A DNA stretch of 16,332 nt from Flavobacteriales bacterium UBA5422. GTDB taxonomy: Bacteria > Bacteroidota > Bacteroidia > Flavobacteriales_D > Crocinitomicaceae. Shown here one piece after another: positions 7,636 to 14,392 of this stretch. Where the stretch lies: contig DHNG01000041.1 of assembly GCA_002409405.1 (NCBI GenBank), forward strand, positions 99,784-116,115, written 5' to 3'. A program made the translations under genes and the position numbers. The notes beneath the pieces were generated by a model. It did no database searches. It had not been told where the DNA came from and saw only the letters and a program-made list of their open reading frames with translations. The stretch's first letter is position 1. The number at the start of each line of letters is the position of its first letter.

Positions 7636-10035
7636 ATGTATAGACAGCTACTCATAATTCTGTTCATTTTTCCCTTCTTTATTTCCGCACAGGAAAAAAT
7701 AACCGTTTCCGGTTCAATTACCAATTTTGAGGATGGTGAAACAGTCGTCGGAGCAAAAATTACGTTCCGCGGTTTATCCCTCGGAGCAGTGAGTAACAGT
7801 TATGGTTTTTACTCTGTTTCTATTCCCAAAGGAGAACAAACCATGGAAATTGTTGCTACCGGACTAGAAAAACAAACAATTACAGCTAATTTTCAACGAG
7901 ATACAACGATTCATTTCGAATTAAAAAGCCCTGCCACACAAATTGATGAGTTGATTGTAAATGCCAAACAATCGGAGAATGTGAAATCGGCCAACATGGG
8001 ACAAATGGAGCTCCAGATTGAAGAAATCAAAAAACTCCCAGCATTCATGGGGGAAGTTGACCTGATTAAAGCCATTCAATTACTTCCAGGTGTTTCTTCC
8101 GCTTCTGAAGGAGGACAAGGATTTTATGTCCGTGGTGGCGGCCCCGATCAAAACCTGGTGTTGCTCGATGAAGCAGTTGTCTACAATGCCTCTCACCTGT
8201 TCGGTTTCTTTTCGGTTTTCAACTCCGATGCCGTCAAAAGCGTTAACCTGATAAAAGGAGGAATGCCTGCCAATTATGGCGGACGACTTTCTTCCGTACT
8301 GGAAGTGAATATGGTAGAAGGAAATAAAAAACAATTCGGGATCAAAGGAGGATTGGGAATTATCTCTTCCCGATTGGCTGTTGAAGGACCAATAAAAAAA
8401 GACCGCGGATCGTTTATGATCTCGGGAAGGAGAACCTACATCGACCTGCTGATGAAGGCTTTCATTCCCAAGACTTCTTCTTTTTACGGATCCGGCTATT
8501 ATTTCTACGACCTGAATTTCAAAGCTAATTATAAACTTTCCGAAAAAGATCACATCTACCTGAGTGGATATTTCGGAAAAGATGAATTCAAATACGATAA
8601 CCGAAAAGATAATTTCATGGTGAGCATGCCCTGGCAAAATGGTGTTGCATCCTTGCGATGGACCCACCTGTTTGGTCGAAAACTGTTCATGAATGTCGCT
8701 GCCAACTTTTCACATTATAACTTTTCATTTATTTCAGAACAGGACGAATTGCAACTCAAACTCACATCGGGGATTAACGACTTAGGAGGAAAAGTTGATT
8801 TCTCTTATTTCCCCGGAAATAACCGGCACACCGTCAAATTCGGAGCACAGTACACTTATCACGTCTTCACTCCTACCAGTGTTTCTGCGGAACAGGACAC
8901 CACTGTCTTCGATACAGGACAAGGGCAAAGTTTATACAGCCATGAAACAGGGGTGTATGTGCTGGACGAGTGGGATATTACAGAAAATTTCCGGTTAAAT
9001 GCGGGGTTGCGCTATAGTACCTTTACGCATACAGGAAAATTTACACGGTATGTCAAAGGTAATCTTTCAACACCTGACTCTACAATTGAGTACGGTCGCG
9101 GAGATGTCGTTTCGTTTTACCAGGGACTGGAGCCACGGATTTCCATGCGGTACTTACTCCCGGACAACAGTTCGATCAAAGCCGGCTTCGCGTACAATTA
9201 TCAGTACATTCACCTGGCTTCCATCAGTGCCGTTTCACTCCCGACAGATATCTGGTATCCCACAACCGATGTTGCACGACCGCAAAAAGGATGGCAGGCT
9301 GCCATCGGATATTTCCGCAATTTTGCAGACGACATGTTCGAATCGTCTATTGAACTGTATTACAAAGGGATGAACAACCTTGTGGAGTTTAAAGAAGGGG
9401 CATTGCCAACAGACAATGTCAATGACAATACCGACAACCTGCTTGCATTTGGTAGAGGCTGGAGCTATGGAGCAGAGCTGTTTTTCAAGAAAACACGCGG
9501 AAAATTTACCGGATGGGTCGGATACACCTGGGCAAAAACAGAACGGAAATTTGAAGAATTGAACGAAGGAAAGGTATTCCCTGCAAAATACGATCGGCGC
9601 CACGATTTATCCGTTGTCGGAAACTATGACATCAACAAGCGATGGAGTATCGGTGCTGCGTTTGTCTACGCCACCGGAAACACGCTGACACTTCCTACTG
9701 CCTGGTACCTCCACAACCAGAATCTATTGTTTCAGTACGGCGCGCGAAATTCAACGCGAATGGCACCGTATCACCGACTGGATCTGTCTGTGACCTGGTA
9801 CGATAAAGAATTTAAGGAAAAACTGGATCCGGCAACGGGTGGTAAAGTTTCCGTAAAAAAACGTTTCAGAAGCAACTGGGTATTGTCTGTGTACAATGTC
9901 TACAGCAGAGCCAATCCTTACTTTTTATATGTGGATGGCGACGGAAGTTTTATGGATGGTGATTTTCAGATTAAGGTGAAGCAGGTGAGTCTGTTCCCAA
10001 TCATCCCGAGTATCACCTGGAATTTTGAATTTTAA
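7636..10035 (+). CDS. TonB-dependent outer-membrane receptor with N-terminal carboxypeptidase-regulatory-like domain
   Basis: Outer-membrane beta-barrel that takes up an unknown substrate using energy from TonB/ExbBD. I use the ATG at 7636 (799 residues) rather than the TTG at 7600, because it puts a clean signal peptide first (MYRQLLIILFIFPFFISA, then QEK) and leaves the TTG beside the promoter element. Domains: CarboxypepD_reg-like beta-sandwich about 20-105; a spacer with DELIVNAKQ that is TonB-box-like in position; plug about 125-235 (LPGVSSASEGGQGFYVRGG and the following VNLIKGGMPANYGGRLSSVLEV); barrel to the C-terminus, which ends in Phe (WNFEF) as expected for BAM-assembled barrels. 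It forms an operon with the DUF4249 lipoprotein gene 10 bp downstream. The substrate is not predictable; no SusD gene is present, so glycan uptake is not implied. Confidence 0.92.
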   Translation: MYRQLLIILFIFPFFISAQEKITVSGSITNFEDGETVVGAKITFRGLSLGAVSNSYGFYSVSIPKGEQTMEIVATGLEKQTITANFQRDTTIHFELKSPATQIDELIVNAKQSENVKSANMGQMELQIEEIKKLPAFMGEVDLIKAIQLLPGVSSASEGGQGFYVRGGGPDQNLVLLDEAVVYNASHLFGFFSVFNSDAVKSVNLIKGGMPANYGGRLSSVLEVNMVEGNKKQFGIKGGLGIISSRLAVEGPIKKDRGSFMISGRRTYIDLLMKAFIPKTSSFYGSGYYFYDLNFKANYKLSEKDHIYLSGYFGKDEFKYDNRKDNFMVSMPWQNGVASLRWTHLFGRKLFMNVAANFSHYNFSFISEQDELQLKLTSGINDLGGKVDFSYFPGNNRHTVKFGAQYTYHVFTPTSVSAEQDTTVFDTGQGQSLYSHETGVYVLDEWDITENFRLNAGLRYSTFTHTGKFTRYVKGNLSTPDSTIEYGRGDVVSFYQGLEPRISMRYLLPDNSSIKAGFAYNYQYIHLASISAVSLPTDIWYPTTDVARPQKGWQAAIGYFRNFADDMFESSIELYYKGMNNLVEFKEGALPTDNVNDNTDNLLAFGRGWSYGAELFFKKTRGKFTGWVGYTWAKTERKFEELNEGKVFPAKYDRRHDLSVVGNYDINKRWSIGAAFVYATGNTLTLPTAWYLHNQNLLFQYGARNSTRMAPYHRLDLSVTWYDKEFKEKLDPATGGKVSVKKRFRSNWVLSVYNVYSRANPYFLYVDGDGSFMDGDFQIKVKQVSLFPIIPSITWNFEF

Positions 10036-10045
10036 AACAGTGCGT

Positions 10046-11014
10046 ATGCGAAATACACTCCAACAGTTAGTTTTGACAGGTTTACTGATTTCAGTGATTG
10101 TGTCTGTGATTTCCGGTTGCACCAAGGAAGTGGAAATCGATATTCCCGGCTTTCAGGAACAAATTGTCATTGACGGCTCCATCGAACCTGGGATGCCTCC
10201 TATTGTGATCATTTCACGCTCAAAGGATATTTATTCTCCGACCAACATTGAGGCATTTTTATCCGGTTTTGTGACCGATGCAGCAGTTTATGTCAGCGAC
10301 GGAACGAATGAATACCAGTTGACATTGTTTTGCTCGGATGACCTTCCTCCGGGAACGGAAGACCTGGTTGCCGGGTTCCTGGGTGTTACTCCGGAACAAT
10401 TGGCGCAACTGAATATTTGTGCGTATACCAGTATGAATCTGGCTATTTGGGGACAAACAGGAAAAACCTATCACTTGCGTGTTGAACACGAGGGGAAAAG
10501 CTATACGGGCACCACGCAAATTTTGCAACCGCATGCATTGGATGCGCTCTGGTGGCAGGAAGAAAATGACAATCCCGGATATGGTTTTTCTTACGCACGA
10601 CTCAGCGATCCGGCAGGTGTATACGATGCCTATAAATGGGAAGTGAAACGCATCAACATGGTGGACGGTAAACCAATTGACAGTTATTACAAACCGACGT
10701 TTTCTTCTGTTGTTGAAGATGAATTTTTTGACGGCAAAACCTTTGAATTCTACTATGAAAATCCCTGGACAATCGGCGATCAAAGTCTGGAAGCGAAACA
10801 CCGGGGGCGTTACAAGGTAGGTGATACAGTAGTGGTTAAATTTTCAAAAATTGACGAGGGTGTCTACGATTTTCTCTACACCAAACTGGCACAGGCCTTA
10901 TCCAGTGGCAATCCTTTTGCTTCTTCCATGAATGTAAAAACGAATCTGGAAGGAGGTTGTCTGGGTGTTTGGGCAGGTTATTCTCCGGTGTACGATACGT
11001 TGGTGTGTGAGTAG
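10046..11014 (+). CDS. DUF4249-family lipoprotein, partner of the TonB receptor
   Basis: Predicted surface or outer-membrane lipoprotein of unknown function. The ATG at 10046 (322 residues) is preferred over the in-frame TTG at 10025, which would overlap the receptor gene; from the ATG the signal peptide runs straight to a lipobox VISGC with the lipidated Cys at residue 25. The block after it, EIDIPGFQEQIVIDGSIEPGMPP followed by VIISRSKDIY, is characteristic of DUF4249, as is the beta-rich body with TGTTQIL and WEVKRIN segments. DUF4249 genes commonly sit directly after TonB-dependent receptors in Bacteroidota, so it probably helps capture the receptor's substrate. Some Cys residues in the body (about 91, 118, 303 and 321) could form disulfides. 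Frame intact, stop TAG. Confidence 0.8.
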   Translation: MRNTLQQLVLTGLLISVIVSVISGCTKEVEIDIPGFQEQIVIDGSIEPGMPPIVIISRSKDIYSPTNIEAFLSGFVTDAAVYVSDGTNEYQLTLFCSDDLPPGTEDLVAGFLGVTPEQLAQLNICAYTSMNLAIWGQTGKTYHLRVEHEGKSYTGTTQILQPHALDALWWQEENDNPGYGFSYARLSDPAGVYDAYKWEVKRINMVDGKPIDSYYKPTFSSVVEDEFFDGKTFEFYYENPWTIGDQSLEAKHRGRYKVGDTVVVKFSKIDEGVYDFLYTKLAQALSSGNPFASSMNVKTNLEGGCLGVWAGYSPVYDTLVCE

Positions 11015-11041
11015 CGTCAGTTTTTGAGATTTGAGGTGTAT

Positions 11042-11226
11042 GCTACTTTTTTCTGTGCCAAAAAAGTAGCGCAAAAAGGCAAGGTAAAAACGATGCTCCT
11101 CCCCACTCTCTCACCTGCAGGCAATTACTGCTGAAGGAACTTCTCCAAGGGAGAAAAACGTAAAACGCCTTCAGGGAAATTGCACAGCAGCTGTGATTCA
11201 CGCTACCACTTCCGCCGGTTTTTACC
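11042..11226. repeat. Hairpin-rich intergenic element, probably an interspersed repeat
   Basis: No convincing gene here; a 63-codon minus-strand frame at 11043-11234 has no protein-like features. The element opens with an 11-bp perfect inverted repeat (GCTACTTTTTT at 11042-11052, complement at 11060-11070). A wider inverted pair GGTAAAAAC (11083-11091) and GTTTTTACC (11218-11226) encloses the rest. Inside are the small hairpins TTCTCC-AAG-GGAGAA near 11142-11156 and CACAG-CAG-CTGTG near 11186-11198. This nested symmetry and the higher GC than the DNA to its right suggest a REP- or MITE-like element. Only one copy is in the window, so repetition itself is unproven. The first hairpin may also help end transcription of the receptor operon. 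Confidence 0.45.
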
Positions 11227-11569
11227 GCGTCCAACGCGCTGGCAATCTTCGAACTTGTAAATTATTGATAGAAACAACTAATGTCATTGAAAATCAAGAA
11301 GAATAGAAGTATGGTGTTCCAAGAGGAAGCTCTCTTGTATCGGCTACCGTCTATTACAGTGGTAATGCTCCCGAAATAGCATTTATTAAATCCCTGATAA
11401 ATCCCCAAATTTTTTGAAAAAGATTTTTTTTCTCTTTTTTATCCGAATTCCCGATAAAATCCTTACTCATAATTTACGCACTGATATTCATGTAATTGTT
11501 TTTGGTTTATACCGACACATTGATAGTATTACTTTCGTTTTTAATTGATAAAAATTAAAAAATGTATCC
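11227..11569. other. AT-rich gene-free spacer with a possible short coding remnant
   Basis: No complete gene is seen. A plus-strand frame open from 11307 to the TGA at 11415-11417 reads protein-like (YGVPRGSSLVSATVYYSGN, then APEIAFIKSLINPQIF) but has no start codon, so it may be the tail of a lost gene. An AT-only inverted repeat TTTTTAATT (11538-11546) and complement (11553-11561) lies just before the first toxin-array repeat and could act as a weak terminator for the leftward genes. Confidence 0.3.
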
Positions 11570-11591
11570 GGTGCAAGTTTGGAACATTACC
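11570..11591 (-). repeat. Cassette-end repeat, copy 1 (22-bp core only)
   Basis: Identical over 22 bp to copies 2 and 3 (starts GGTGCAAGTT, ends ACATTACC on the + strand). The flanking 200-bp repeat is absent, so this copy marks the left end of the array. It lies 18 bp downstream of the stop codon of the leftmost putative immunity gene. Confidence 0.85.
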
Positions 11592-11609
11592 GTTTTTCCT
11601 AGCTACCTC

Positions 11610-11981
11610 CTAAAAAAGAAAATAAATATTTTTGTTCCTATTATAAGCATATCTCAACATAACAAGTAATTGTTCTATTAATTTCTTTTCTTTAATTCCC
11701 ATTTCTAAATCAGCCAAGTATTCTTCTATTCCCTGAATACATTGGAGCTTTACTTCATCAGAATAAATAATGTCATCTTCATGAAGACCAATCATTGAAT
11801 CATTAAAATCATTAATTATTTCCCAAATGGTATTTAATGTTAAAAGCTCCTCCTCATTTAAAATTAATTTCGACTCAACTAATTCTTCCTTAACTGAATA
11901 ACCTCTAGCCAAAGACATTGCAAAATCACTGTCATCAATTTTATCATTAAAAACTATTACTATAAATTTAAAGCTTTCCAT
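11610..11981 (-). CDS. Putative immunity protein of a displaced toxin cassette
   Basis: I do not recognise a family. The product is a 123-residue, acidic, soluble, mostly helical protein without a signal peptide or membrane segment (MESFKFIVIVFNDKIDDSDF at the start; the helical region about 40-110 is rich in Glu, Leu and Ile). Size, acidity and position fit a cytosolic immunity protein: it starts 15 bp after the stop of a short toxin-tail remnant and ends 18 bp before the conserved 22-bp repeat, as the other cassettes do. Codon use is strongly AT-rich, unlike the genes left of 11000, which suggests transfer. The role is inferred from context only. Confidence 0.55.
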   Translation of the reverse strand: MESFKFIVIVFNDKIDDSDFAMSLARGYSVKEELVESKLILNEEELLTLNTIWEIINDFNDSMIGLHEDDIIYSDEVKLQCIQGIEEYLADLEMGIKEKKLIEQLLVMLRYAYNRNKNIYFLF

Positions 11982-11996
11982 TAATCTGTATTTTTT

Positions 11997-12092
11997 TTAA
12001 TGAGTTTGTTGTTTTGCATAATCTTGAGCATCTTTTCCTTTTAATCCTTTTGTTTTTCTTTTCTTTATAAAAGATGAAAACAATACTGACAT
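11997..12092 (-). pseudogene. C-terminal remnant of a toxin tip
   Basis: A 31-codon frame from an ATG at 12092-12090 to TAA at 11997-11999, ending IKKRKTKGLKGKDAQDYAKQ then QTH. The Lys-rich tail looks like the C-terminus of a longer protein. The frame stays open a further 15 codons upstream into the repeat (as far as KQFFRIRCIK), where a stop precedes it, so the original gene body is gone. It stops 15 bp before the putative immunity gene, the usual toxin-immunity arrangement. It may equally be a small spurious frame created by the repeat boundary. Confidence 0.35.
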
Positions 12093-12278
12093 TTCATCAG
12101 GTGCAGATTTAATACACCTGATACGAAAAAACTGCTTTTAAGATACCTGTTTCGCATTATTTTAATTAAAGCTATACCACAGATAGTGGAAAAAACAAAA
12201 AACTAGAAATAAATTATTTCTGGTTTTCAATTGATTAACCTTATAAAAATAACTCAGGTGCAAGTTTGGAACATTACC
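12079..12278 (-). repeat. Cassette-end repeat, copy 2 (full 200 bp)
   Basis: By hand alignment it matches copy 4 (14927-15126) over 200 bp without gaps and with about 20 mismatches, 8 of them clustered in one 11-bp block (12179-12189). It contains the 22-bp core (12257-12278), a terminator palindrome (12203-12223), an 8-bp hairpin ATCAGGTG (12096-12103) with complement at 12115-12122, and CAGGTGCA near both ends (12098-12105 and 12255-12262). It lies after the cassette ending with the 12340-12744 gene and runs into the remnant of the next cassette. Confidence 0.9.
12203..12223 (-). terminator. Terminator hairpin within repeat copy 2
   Basis: A near-perfect 10-bp dyad (CTAGAAATAA, then TTATTTCTGG, one G-U type mismatch) separated by one base. 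Read leftward, the direction of the toxin genes, it is followed by TTTTTTGTTTTTT. TTTT also follows on the + strand, so it could work in both directions. The stem is AT-rich. Confidence 0.55.
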
Positions 12279-12339
12279 TCTGAGGATAGTTCTTGTTTTT
12301 TGGAGTTTTAGAAACTATCAAAAGCTATTTGAATTACTA

Positions 12340-12744
12340 TTATCGCTTTCCTCTATAATATCGAGCAGAAACCTCTTCCATAACAACACCATCTTCATCA
12401 AGGATAAATGCTGTGAAATCATAATATTCTTCATAACATCCTATTACTTTAACATGAATAATTGAATTCACATTACCGATTCTCGATTCAGTATTTTTAA
12501 ATTTTGTTTTTCTATCTTCCAAAAGATATTCATCTTCTTTAATCCAAGTCACATTTAATTTGTTCTTTCCCTGGCTAAAATATTCTGTCTGCCTACCTTT
12601 TTTTCTAATAATGGTTGCTACTTTCTTTCCATCATAAGAAAAGTGTATAAACCTACCATATTTGATATCTTCTAAGCATGATGATTGAGAAAACGATATC
12701 TTAAATAACAAAATAAAAGTACAAGATACTATGAATTTCGACAT
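12340..12744 (-). CDS. Secreted hypothetical protein, possible immunity or accessory protein
   Basis: Family not recognised. The 134-residue product has a clear signal peptide (MSKFIVSCTFILLFKISFSQ, cleavage about residue 20) and a small beta-rich mature domain (KVATIIRKKGRQTEYFSQGK; LDEDGVVMEEVSARYYRGKR). Two Cys at about 23 and 102 in the exported part could pair. It follows the small membrane protein gene by 19 bp and is the last gene before repeat copy 2, with 61 bp between its stop and the 22-bp core; that gap holds an inverted pair GATAGTT (12285-12291) and AACTATC (12313-12319). Export to the periplasm would suit protection against a toxin acting there, but this is inference. Confidence 0.6.
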   Translation of the reverse strand: MSKFIVSCTFILLFKISFSQSSCLEDIKYGRFIHFSYDGKKVATIIRKKGRQTEYFSQGKNKLNVTWIKEDEYLLEDRKTKFKNTESRIGNVNSIIHVKVIGCYEEYYDFTAFILDEDGVVMEEVSARYYRGKR

Positions 12745-12763
12745 TTACTTTATAAAAAAATTA

Positions 12764-13093
12764 CTACTTGTATTTATCCATATAATGTTTATTGATAACT
12801 CTTGCAACTGAGTTATCCTCAATAGAATATTCTATTTCAACAGTATCTCCAATTGATAACATTGAAAAGTCTCCTGATTGTCTAAAATCATAATCTTTTC
12901 CATTAATCGAATATTTAAACTTCCCACCTCTATCATCTTTTGAAGTTTTCTGTATTACTCTAACAATGGTAGCTTTTTCTTTTTGAGTGCTTTCCAACAT
13001 CTTCTCTCTATAATTATCTCTCAAGAAAGAAAAAATTAAGATAAACACAACAAATGCGAGTGCTAACACTAATAATATATTTTCTTTTTTCAT
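12764..13093 (-). CDS. Small single-pass membrane protein, candidate immunity protein
   Basis: A 109-residue protein with one N-terminal transmembrane helix (about 5-23, IL/VF-rich) followed by a charged linker and a beta-rich C-terminal domain (ATIVRVIQKTSKDDRGGKF, YSINGKDYDF, IGDTVEIEYSIEDNSVARVI). The pattern is like small DUF3592-type membrane proteins. Its ATG overlaps the TGA of the upstream toxin-like frame by 4 bp (ATGA), exactly as the membrane protein at 15131-15424 overlaps its toxin. This coupling is the main reason to call it an immunity candidate. Function not shown by the sequence. Confidence 0.6.
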   Translation of the reverse strand: MKKENILLVLALAFVVFILIFSFLRDNYREKMLESTQKEKATIVRVIQKTSKDDRGGKFKYSINGKDYDFRQSGDFSMLSIGDTVEIEYSIEDNSVARVINKHYMDKYK

Positions 13094-13617
13094 TCTGTTG
13101 TCTTGTTTCTTAAATCAAGCGAAGCTGGGGCACCTCCTAGACCATCCACTGTAGAGGAAAGAGTCTTTTGCAAAAATGGATTACTAAACAATTGCCCAGA
13201 CGGACTATTTAAACCTGTATTTAATGGTCCCCTCAGTGTATTTAATAAGTTTTGTCCCATACTTCTATCAAGTGCACTTTGAAATCCTTCATTTTGAGTA
13301 TATGAAAAATGAGGTGATATAACATCAATTGTCAATTGAGTTTTAAAACTTAATTTAACAGGTGCCAAGAAACTTACACCTAAACCAATTTGGTCCTTTG
13401 AACCAAAGCTTGGCTCTCCAAAACCGCTCAATGCTTGACTGTAATAATTAAACCCTAGATTTAAAGTTCGCTCTGCAATTTGTGTTTTTTTAGCAAAAGA
13501 ATTTGCTTTGAATAAATAACCTGCAATTTTAGCACTTGCTAATTCTGGAAACAATGTTGTCGCTACTGCCTCAGGACCATATGTTAATCCTTGACCTATC
13601 TTTGCAATTTCTGGTTT
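13090..13617 (-). pseudogene. Start-less toxin-like C-terminal domain (displaced Rhs tip)
   Basis: An open frame of about 175 codons that begins inside repeat copy 3 (bounded upstream by TGA at 13618-13620) and has no ATG or GTG near its beginning; the first possible start is a TTG at 13554. No RHS core precedes it. The product (PEIAKIGQGLTYGPEAVATT, then LFPELASAKIAGYLFKANSF, later GLGVSFLAPVKLSF and NTLRGPLNTGLNSPSGQLFS) is not a family I recognise and shows no obvious catalytic motif. Position after a repeat, ATGA overlap with a small membrane protein, and AT-rich codons all fit a toxin tip cut loose from its Rhs carrier. The join to the repeat is at 13607-13614. Probably silent unless it is recombined back behind an rhs core. 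Confidence 0.5.
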
Positions 13618-13669
13618 TCAATTGATTAACCTTATAAAAATAACTCAGGTGCAAGTTTGGAACATTACC
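13607..13669 (-). repeat. Cassette-end repeat, copy 3 (truncated, 63 bp)
   Basis: Matches repeat copy 2 exactly from ATTTCTGG to the 22-bp core (13648-13669). The rest of the 200-bp unit, including half of the terminator dyad, is missing and replaced by the toxin-like frame. The TAA stop of the neighbouring immunity gene (13665-13667) lies inside the core. Confidence 0.88.
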
Positions 13670-14105
13670 AATCTGATACGCGACCATTATAGAATGGGAT
13701 ATAAGAATTACTATAGCCGCGACTTTTATAGTCATTAACTATATTGTGAATCTTTTCAGAGTTAACAGAATTGAACTTAACAATTCCAAAAAGTGAATCA
13801 AAATTATCTGAAAAAAAGGTAATGTAGGAACCACGTTCATGTACTATGGTAATTACAAGTATTTTATTACGTTTACTTTCAGAAATATTCGATAAAATTT
13901 TATCTTTATCTTTTGGCAAAGGATAATTATTTTTATTTAAGGACAAAAATTTTTGTTTGTAAATAAAAAGAGCTCTTTGTTTATCAATACTTGTCCCAAG
14001 AGTAATATATCCCTTAGAATTATTAAGTACTCTTAGTACCTCGTCTGAGGTATCACTTGTAAATATTTCTAAAGCTTTTTTTATTTGTTCAAATGACTCA
14101 TTCAT
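13665..14105 (-). CDS. Putative immunity protein for the ART-like toxin
   Basis: A 146-residue soluble protein of no family I recognise, without signal peptide or membrane helix. It starts 3 bp after the stop of the ADP-ribosyltransferase-like fragment, the normal toxin-immunity order. Predicted alpha/beta character: helical N-terminus (MNESFEQIKKALEIFTSDTS), central strand-rich part (KILVITIVHERGSYITFFSD), C-terminal FYNGRVSDW. The last codon TGG is followed by a TAA belonging to the conserved repeat core. The frame is intact although its toxin looks broken, as expected for a retained immunity gene protecting against relatives. Role inferred from context. Confidence 0.6.
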   Translation of the reverse strand: MNESFEQIKKALEIFTSDTSDEVLRVLNNSKGYITLGTSIDKQRALFIYKQKFLSLNKNNYPLPKDKDKILSNISESKRNKILVITIVHERGSYITFFSDNFDSLFGIVKFNSVNSEKIHNIVNDYKSRGYSNSYIPFYNGRVSDW

Positions 14106-14108
14106 AAT

Positions 14109-14378
14109 TTAAAATTTATTTAGTCCTACTGCTCCTGGAGTATTTACTTTAGCGCCACTATCGATTCCAATAATCAACACTTCTGACTCCTCCCAAAAGT
14201 CAGGTGAAAAAATCATATCATTTGGATAAAATTCTTTTTCTAAAACAACCCCACCAGATCCATGAACTGTTGCCCATTGGCTGGCAATTTGTTTACTTGT
14301 TGTCCATGAAGTATAAATACTAGTTGTGTTACCATCATTCTGTAAATTTACATTATCGTGACCTCCCATCAAGCCCAA
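14109..14378 (-). pseudogene. Truncated ADP-ribosyltransferase-like Rhs toxin tip
   Basis: An 89-codon frame whose sequence resembles the middle and end of an ADP-ribosyltransferase (ART) fold: GGHDNVNLQNDGNTTSIYTS at 5-24 holding the S-T-S-like strand (YTSWT 22-26), GGVVLEKEF at 42-50, and an E-x-E catalytic-like motif EESEVLI at 63-69. Polymorphic ART toxins normally begin with a strand carrying a catalytic Arg (YRGV-like), which is not present. The frame continues upstream to join the RHS core reading frame if one A is added to the A5 run (complement of 14399-14403); the join would read GLEKRVGTAVPLGLMGG. So the tip is separated from its carrier by a frameshift and also seems to lack its N-terminal strand. 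The ART assignment is by motif pattern only. Confidence 0.5.
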
Positions 14379-14392
14379 CGGAACAGCTGTAC

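Noticed and set aside
8080..8667. Minus-strand frame of 195 codons inside the TonB receptor gene
   Set aside because: Antisense to a well-supported receptor with conserved plug motifs; no signal or domain of its own.
11043..11234. 63-codon minus-strand frame in the hairpin element
   Set aside because: It spans inverted repeats, has no recognisable domain or signal, and is explained by the repeat structure.
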